Assembly: GCA_027487905.1 (NCBI GenBank)
Contig: JAIYCR010000082.1
Location: 124,001 to 188,000, forward strand
Source: Rubrivivax sp.
Lineage (GTDB): Bacteria; Pseudomonadota; Gammaproteobacteria; Burkholderiales; Burkholderiaceae_C
Direction of reading: 5' to 3'
Length of the DNA: 64,000 nt
Part shown: piece by piece, positions 60,837-64,000 of the stretch
Numbering within the stretch: the stretch's first letter is position 1
Layout: every line of letters starts with the position of its first letter
Translations under genes and position numbers: made by a program
Notes under the pieces: model-generated
Seen by the model: only the letters and a program-made list of their open reading frames with translations
Database searches by the model: none
What the model was told of the DNA's origin: nothing

Positions 60837-61867
60837 CGCCGCCCCCCGGACGCGGAACGCCACCAGGTCCAGGGCCGGAACAGCCTGTCCCGGCCGACCC
60901 GCATCAGCAGCACCAGGAAGAGTCCGATCCAGAAGGTCCAGTACTGCGGCGTGACGGTGGCGATGAGGTCGTGCAGCAGCTTGAAGGCCACAGCCCCCAC
61001 GATGCCGCCCCACAGCCAGCCGGCCCCGCCGATGATCAGCGCGAGCATCACGTCGGCGCTGCGGTGGAACTCCAGCACATCGAGCGAGACGAAGGCCGTC
61101 GTCTGGGCCAGCAGCACGCCGGCTGCACCAGCGAAGGCCGCGCTCACCGTGTACACCGCGGCCAGCCGGGCGTTCACCGACAGCCCGAGCGCCGCCACCC
61201 GCAGCCGGTTGTCGCGCAGTGCCTGCAGGCTCAGGCCGAGCGGCGAATGCACCAGCCGGCGAGCCAGCACGAAGGCGACGAACAGCACCACCAGCGAGTA
61301 GGCCGAGGCCACCCGCGCACCCAGGTCGAATTCGAAGTGGCCGAGCAAGGGGCCCATCACGACGCCCTGCAGTCCGTCCGCACCGCCCGTCAGCCCATCG
61401 AACTTGTTGGCCAGCTCCAGCAGCACCAGGGCCACGCCCATGGTCACCATCAGACGGGTGAGATCGGTGCCGCGCACGATCATCGGGCTGGTCAGCAGGC
61501 CCAGCAGCGCCGCCGCAGCCATGCCCACCGCCAGCCCGACCAGGGGATCGGGCGTGACGTGCTTGGCCAGCAGGCCGGCCGCATAGGCCCCCACCCCGAA
61601 GAAGGCGGCGTGTCCCAGCGAGACGATGCCCGCATAGCCGAGGATGAGGTCGAGCGACAGCGCGAACAGGGCGAGGATGGCGATCTCGTTGATCAGCGCG
61701 GCGTCCTGCGGGAACAGCAGCGGCGCGGCAGCGATGGCCGCCCAGGCCGCCACTTCCAGCGGCCGCCAGCGTGACGCGGCCAGCAGGCTGCGGCGGGTGG
61801 GCGTGATGCCGGGGCCGTCGGTGGCGGGGCCGTCGGTGGCGGCGGGGGCGTTGCGGCGGCCGATCAC
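60833..61867 (-). CDS. livM: Branched-chain amino acid-type ABC permease LivM
   Basis: Permease of 344 residues with roughly ten hydrophobic segments. ALSLDLILGYAGIVSLGHAA and FFGVGAYAAGLLAKH are LivM hallmarks, and the coupling region is near LSLQALRDNRLRVAALGLS. The start is GTG at 61867, overlapping the livH stop (GTGA), which is the coupled pattern of this operon. The N terminus before the first helix has about 35 residues rich in Ala, Gly and Arg. Confidence 0.92.
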   Translation of the reverse strand: MIGRRNAPAATDGPATDGPGITPTRRSLLAASRWRPLEVAAWAAIAAAPLLFPQDAALINEIAILALFALSLDLILGYAGIVSLGHAAFFGVGAYAAGLLAKHVTPDPLVGLAVGMAAAALLGLLTSPMIVRGTDLTRLMVTMGVALVLLELANKFDGLTGGADGLQGVVMGPLLGHFEFDLGARVASAYSLVVLFVAFVLARRLVHSPLGLSLQALRDNRLRVAALGLSVNARLAAVYTVSAAFAGAAGVLLAQTTAFVSLDVLEFHRSADVMLALIIGGAGWLWGGIVGAVAFKLLHDLIATVTPQYWTFWIGLFLVLLMRVGRDRLFRPWTWWRSASGGRR

Positions 61868-62736
61868 CGCGCCCCCCCTCGGGTGAACAGGCCCTGGGGG
61901 CGCCACAGCAGGATGGCGATCATCAGCACATAGACGATGAAGGCGCCCAGCTTGGGCACGTAGTACTTGCCCAGCACATCGGCCAGGCCCAGCACCAGGG
62001 CGGCCACCAGGGGCCCGGAGATCGAGGTGGTTCCGCCCACGGCGCAGACGATGAGGAAGGACACCATGAACTTCAGCGGGAAGGTCGGCTCCACGCCGAG
62101 GATGTCCGCGCCCAGCGCGCCCCCGAGCCCGGCCAGGCCCGACCCCACCGCGAAGGTGAGCAGGAAGATGCGGTCCACCGGCAGGCCCAGGCCGGCGGCC
62201 ACCCGCGGGTCGTCCACCGCTGCCCGCAGGCGGCTGCCGAAGCGAGTCTTCGACAGCACGAGCTGCAGCGCCACCGCCAGCGCCACGCACACCGCGATGA
62301 TGAAGAGCCGGTAGGCGCCCATGCCCAGCATCCAGGGCCCGTCGCCGAACTCGAAGCGCACCCTGAGCCAGTCGGGCAGCTGCACGATCTGCGGCGAGCT
62401 GCCCATGAAGAAGTCCACCGCCGCGACGGCCATGAAGGTCAGGCCGATGGAGAACAGCACCTGGTCCAGGTGGGGCCTGCCGTACATCGGTCGATACAGC
62501 GTGCGTTCGAGCACGGCGCCGGCCAGCGCGGTCAGCGCGAAGGCCACCGGCAGGCAGGCCAGGAACGGCCAGCCGGCACGCTGCATCAGCAGCACCAGGA
62601 TGTAGCCCCCGGCCATGGCGAAGGCGCCGTGGGCCAGGTTGATGAAGTTCATCAGCCCCATCGTCACTGCCAGTCCGAGCGCCAGCACGAACAGCAGCAT
62701 GCCGTAGGCGATGCCGTCGAAGATCAGCGTGGGCAT
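61864..62736 (-). CDS. livH: Branched-chain amino acid-type ABC permease LivH
   Basis: Permease of 290 residues opening FDGIAYGMLLFVLALGLAVT, with MGLMNFINLAHGAFAMAGGY and a coupling segment near LRAAVDDPRVAAGLGLPVDR. It ends LLWRPQGLFTRGGAR, like other LivH proteins. It lies 10 bp downstream of the binding-protein gene and overlaps livM, so the second system is a compact five-gene operon. Confidence 0.93.
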   Translation of the reverse strand: MPTLIFDGIAYGMLLFVLALGLAVTMGLMNFINLAHGAFAMAGGYILVLLMQRAGWPFLACLPVAFALTALAGAVLERTLYRPMYGRPHLDQVLFSIGLTFMAVAAVDFFMGSSPQIVQLPDWLRVRFEFGDGPWMLGMGAYRLFIIAVCVALAVALQLVLSKTRFGSRLRAAVDDPRVAAGLGLPVDRIFLLTFAVGSGLAGLGGALGADILGVEPTFPLKFMVSFLIVCAVGGTTSISGPLVAALVLGLADVLGKYYVPKLGAFIVYVLMIAILLWRPQGLFTRGGAR

Positions 62737-62746
62737 GGACGCCCCG

Positions 62747-63928
62747 TCACTTGAGCTTGCCCGGGTCCTTCACCTGCTTGATGGTGTCGAACTCGACGTT
62801 CCACAGCTGGCCGTCGCGGCGCTCCACCTTGCGGATGGAGATGTCCTGCACGATGTCGCGCGACTGGCCGTCGATCAGGATGGAGCCGCGCGGGCTGTCG
62901 ATGATCTGGCCCTTCATCGCGGCCAGCAGCGCCTCGCCGCCGGAACCCTTGGTGGCCTCCAGGCCGCGGAAGATCAGCCGTATGCCGTCGTAGCCGCCCA
63001 CGGCCATGAAGTTGGGCCGGAACTTGTTCATCGCCTCGAACTCGGTGACGAACTTCTTGTTCGCCGGCGTGTTGCGATGGGCCGAGTAGTGGTGCGAGGT
63101 GACCACGCCGAGGGCCACGTCGCCCATGTCGTTGAGCTGGTCGTCGTCGGTGACGTCGCCGGTTCCGATCAGGCGGATGCCGGCCTTGTCCAGGCCGCGC
63201 TCGCCGAACTGCTTCATGAACTGAGCGCCCTGGCCGGAGGGCAGGAACACGAAGAGCGCATCGGGCTTGGCATCGCGCACCTTCTGCAGCACGGGGGCGA
63301 AGTCGGGGCTGCGCAGCGGCGTGCGAAGCTTCTCCAGCACCTGTCCGCCATTGAGCACGAAGCGGTCGGCGAAGAAGCGTTCGGCGTCGTTGCCCGGGCC
63401 GTAGTCGGCCACCAGCGTGACGGTGCGCTTGATGCCGTTCTTCGGCGCCCATTCGGCGATGGCCACCGACGCCTGCGGCAGCGTGAAGCTCGTGCGCACG
63501 ATGAAGGGGCTGGCCTCGGTGACGCTGGAGGTGGCCGCGGCCATCACCACCATCGGCGTCTTGCTCTGGGTGGCGATGGGCGCGCTGGCCAGGGCCAGCG
63601 GGGTCAGGCCGAAGCCGGCCAGTGCGGCCACCTTCTCGTTGACCACCAGCTCCTGCGCCAGGCGGCGGGTGGTGTCGGCCACGCCGGCGTCGTCCTTGAT
63701 CAGCACCTCGACCTTGCGGCCGCCCACCTTGCCGCCGCTCTGCGACATCCACAGCTTGATGGCTGCATCGATCTGCTTGCCGGTGGACGCGGACGGGCCG
63801 GTCATGGGCAGGATGACGCCCACCTTGATCGGATCGGCACTCTGGGCCTGCGACACGCCGGCGACGGACAGCGCAGCGGCGCCCAGCAGCAGCGCGCGGC
63901 GGCGGGGGGAAGTGAAACGGTGCTTCAT
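62747..63928 (-). CDS. Liv-type ABC transporter substrate-binding protein
   Basis: Periplasmic binding protein of 393 residues (Peripla_BP_6). The signal peptide RRRALLLGAAALSVAGVSQA is cleaved near residue 30. The mature chain begins with IKVGVILPMTGPSASTGKQ, followed by RKVEVLIKDDAGVADTTRR. The late region ATKGSGGEALLAAMKGQIID is typical of members that bind aromatic or other organic acids in Burkholderiales, though the ligand cannot be read. Start ATG 63928 has GGAGAC upstream. It is the first gene of the leftward second Liv operon; only 72 bp remain to the window edge. Confidence 0.92.
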   Translation of the reverse strand: MKHRFTSPRRRALLLGAAALSVAGVSQAQSADPIKVGVILPMTGPSASTGKQIDAAIKLWMSQSGGKVGGRKVEVLIKDDAGVADTTRRLAQELVVNEKVAALAGFGLTPLALASAPIATQSKTPMVVMAAATSSVTEASPFIVRTSFTLPQASVAIAEWAPKNGIKRTVTLVADYGPGNDAERFFADRFVLNGGQVLEKLRTPLRSPDFAPVLQKVRDAKPDALFVFLPSGQGAQFMKQFGERGLDKAGIRLIGTGDVTDDDQLNDMGDVALGVVTSHHYSAHRNTPANKKFVTEFEAMNKFRPNFMAVGGYDGIRLIFRGLEATKGSGGEALLAAMKGQIIDSPRGSILIDGQSRDIVQDISIRKVERRDGQLWNVEFDTIKQVKDPGKLK

Positions 63929-64000
63929 CGGGGTCTCCTCGGGTGTGCGGTGCTCTGAGGCACCGGCGGGGGTGTGGATTGTGCGGGCGGCCATCGGCCG

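Noticed and set aside
1-64000. CRISPR arrays, insertion sequences, prophage or rRNA genes
   Set aside because: I saw no regularly spaced repeats, transposase or integrase-like proteins, or rRNA-like stretches anywhere in the window.

Overview
The window is high-GC (roughly 70%), densely coding chromosomal DNA. The gene content points to a betaproteobacterium of the order Burkholderiales: a RelA-type ppGpp synthetase, overlapping ispD-ispF, an OmpR/EnvZ-type pair, a PHB-cycle-type 3-hydroxybutyrate dehydrogenase, isoquinoline 1-oxidoreductase-like subunits and several Liv-type ABC transporters. The assignment rests on content and composition only, since no rRNA or species marker is present. 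I see no insertion sequence, prophage, integrase or CRISPR array.

Region 1 (1-25.3 kb) is a large CoA-dependent catabolic cluster. It holds four enoyl-CoA hydratase-family proteins, a MaoC-type hydratase, two thiolase-fold proteins that lack the nucleophilic cysteine, a cysteine-free DUF35 partner, five SDRs, two acyl-CoA ligases, a CoA transferase, an acyl-CoA thioesterase, EtfA/EtfB, an epoxide hydrolase, an amidohydrolase, a PF10118 protein with two ExxH motifs, two alpha/beta hydrolases and an MFS transporter. Most genes read leftward in two long, tightly packed runs (13355 to 2151, and 21204 to 14398). Four intergenic sites at the heads of these units share one dyad, AACTG-N9-CAGTT, always with the same 9-nt gap. 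They look like operators of a single regulator that is not encoded here. I infer a pathway that activates a hydrophobic, possibly cyclic or branched, carboxylic acid to its CoA ester and shortens it by beta-oxidation and retro-aldol cleavage. The substrate cannot be read from the sequence, and no acyl-CoA dehydrogenase lies in the window.

Region 2 (25.4-47.1 kb) is housekeeping and regulation: tRNA-Val(GAC) with its terminator, relA coupled to an alpha/beta hydrolase, 3-hydroxybutyrate dehydrogenase, a SIMPL protein, an OmpR/EnvZ pair preceded by a candidate autoregulatory inverted repeat, a PQQ-type sugar dehydrogenase lipoprotein with a small cytochrome c, ispF-ispD, an MscS-type channel, mfd, an orphan MupA-type flavin monooxygenase with an 11-G tract ahead of its start, serB, a 725-residue lipoprotein and an HDOD protein.

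Region 3 (47.1-64 kb) is metabolic and transport: a two-subunit molybdenum hydroxylase, an RraA/HMG-aldolase-like protein, an AraC regulator and two complete Liv-type ABC systems that face each other. In the first, the LivF ATPase runs in frame and without a stop into an aldehyde dehydrogenase, which still has its own internal ribosome-binding site and GTG start. A secreted SUMF1-like protein without the FGE cysteines sits between the two systems. The fusion, the shared operator family and the cysteine-less thiolase/DUF35 set are the observations most worth following up.
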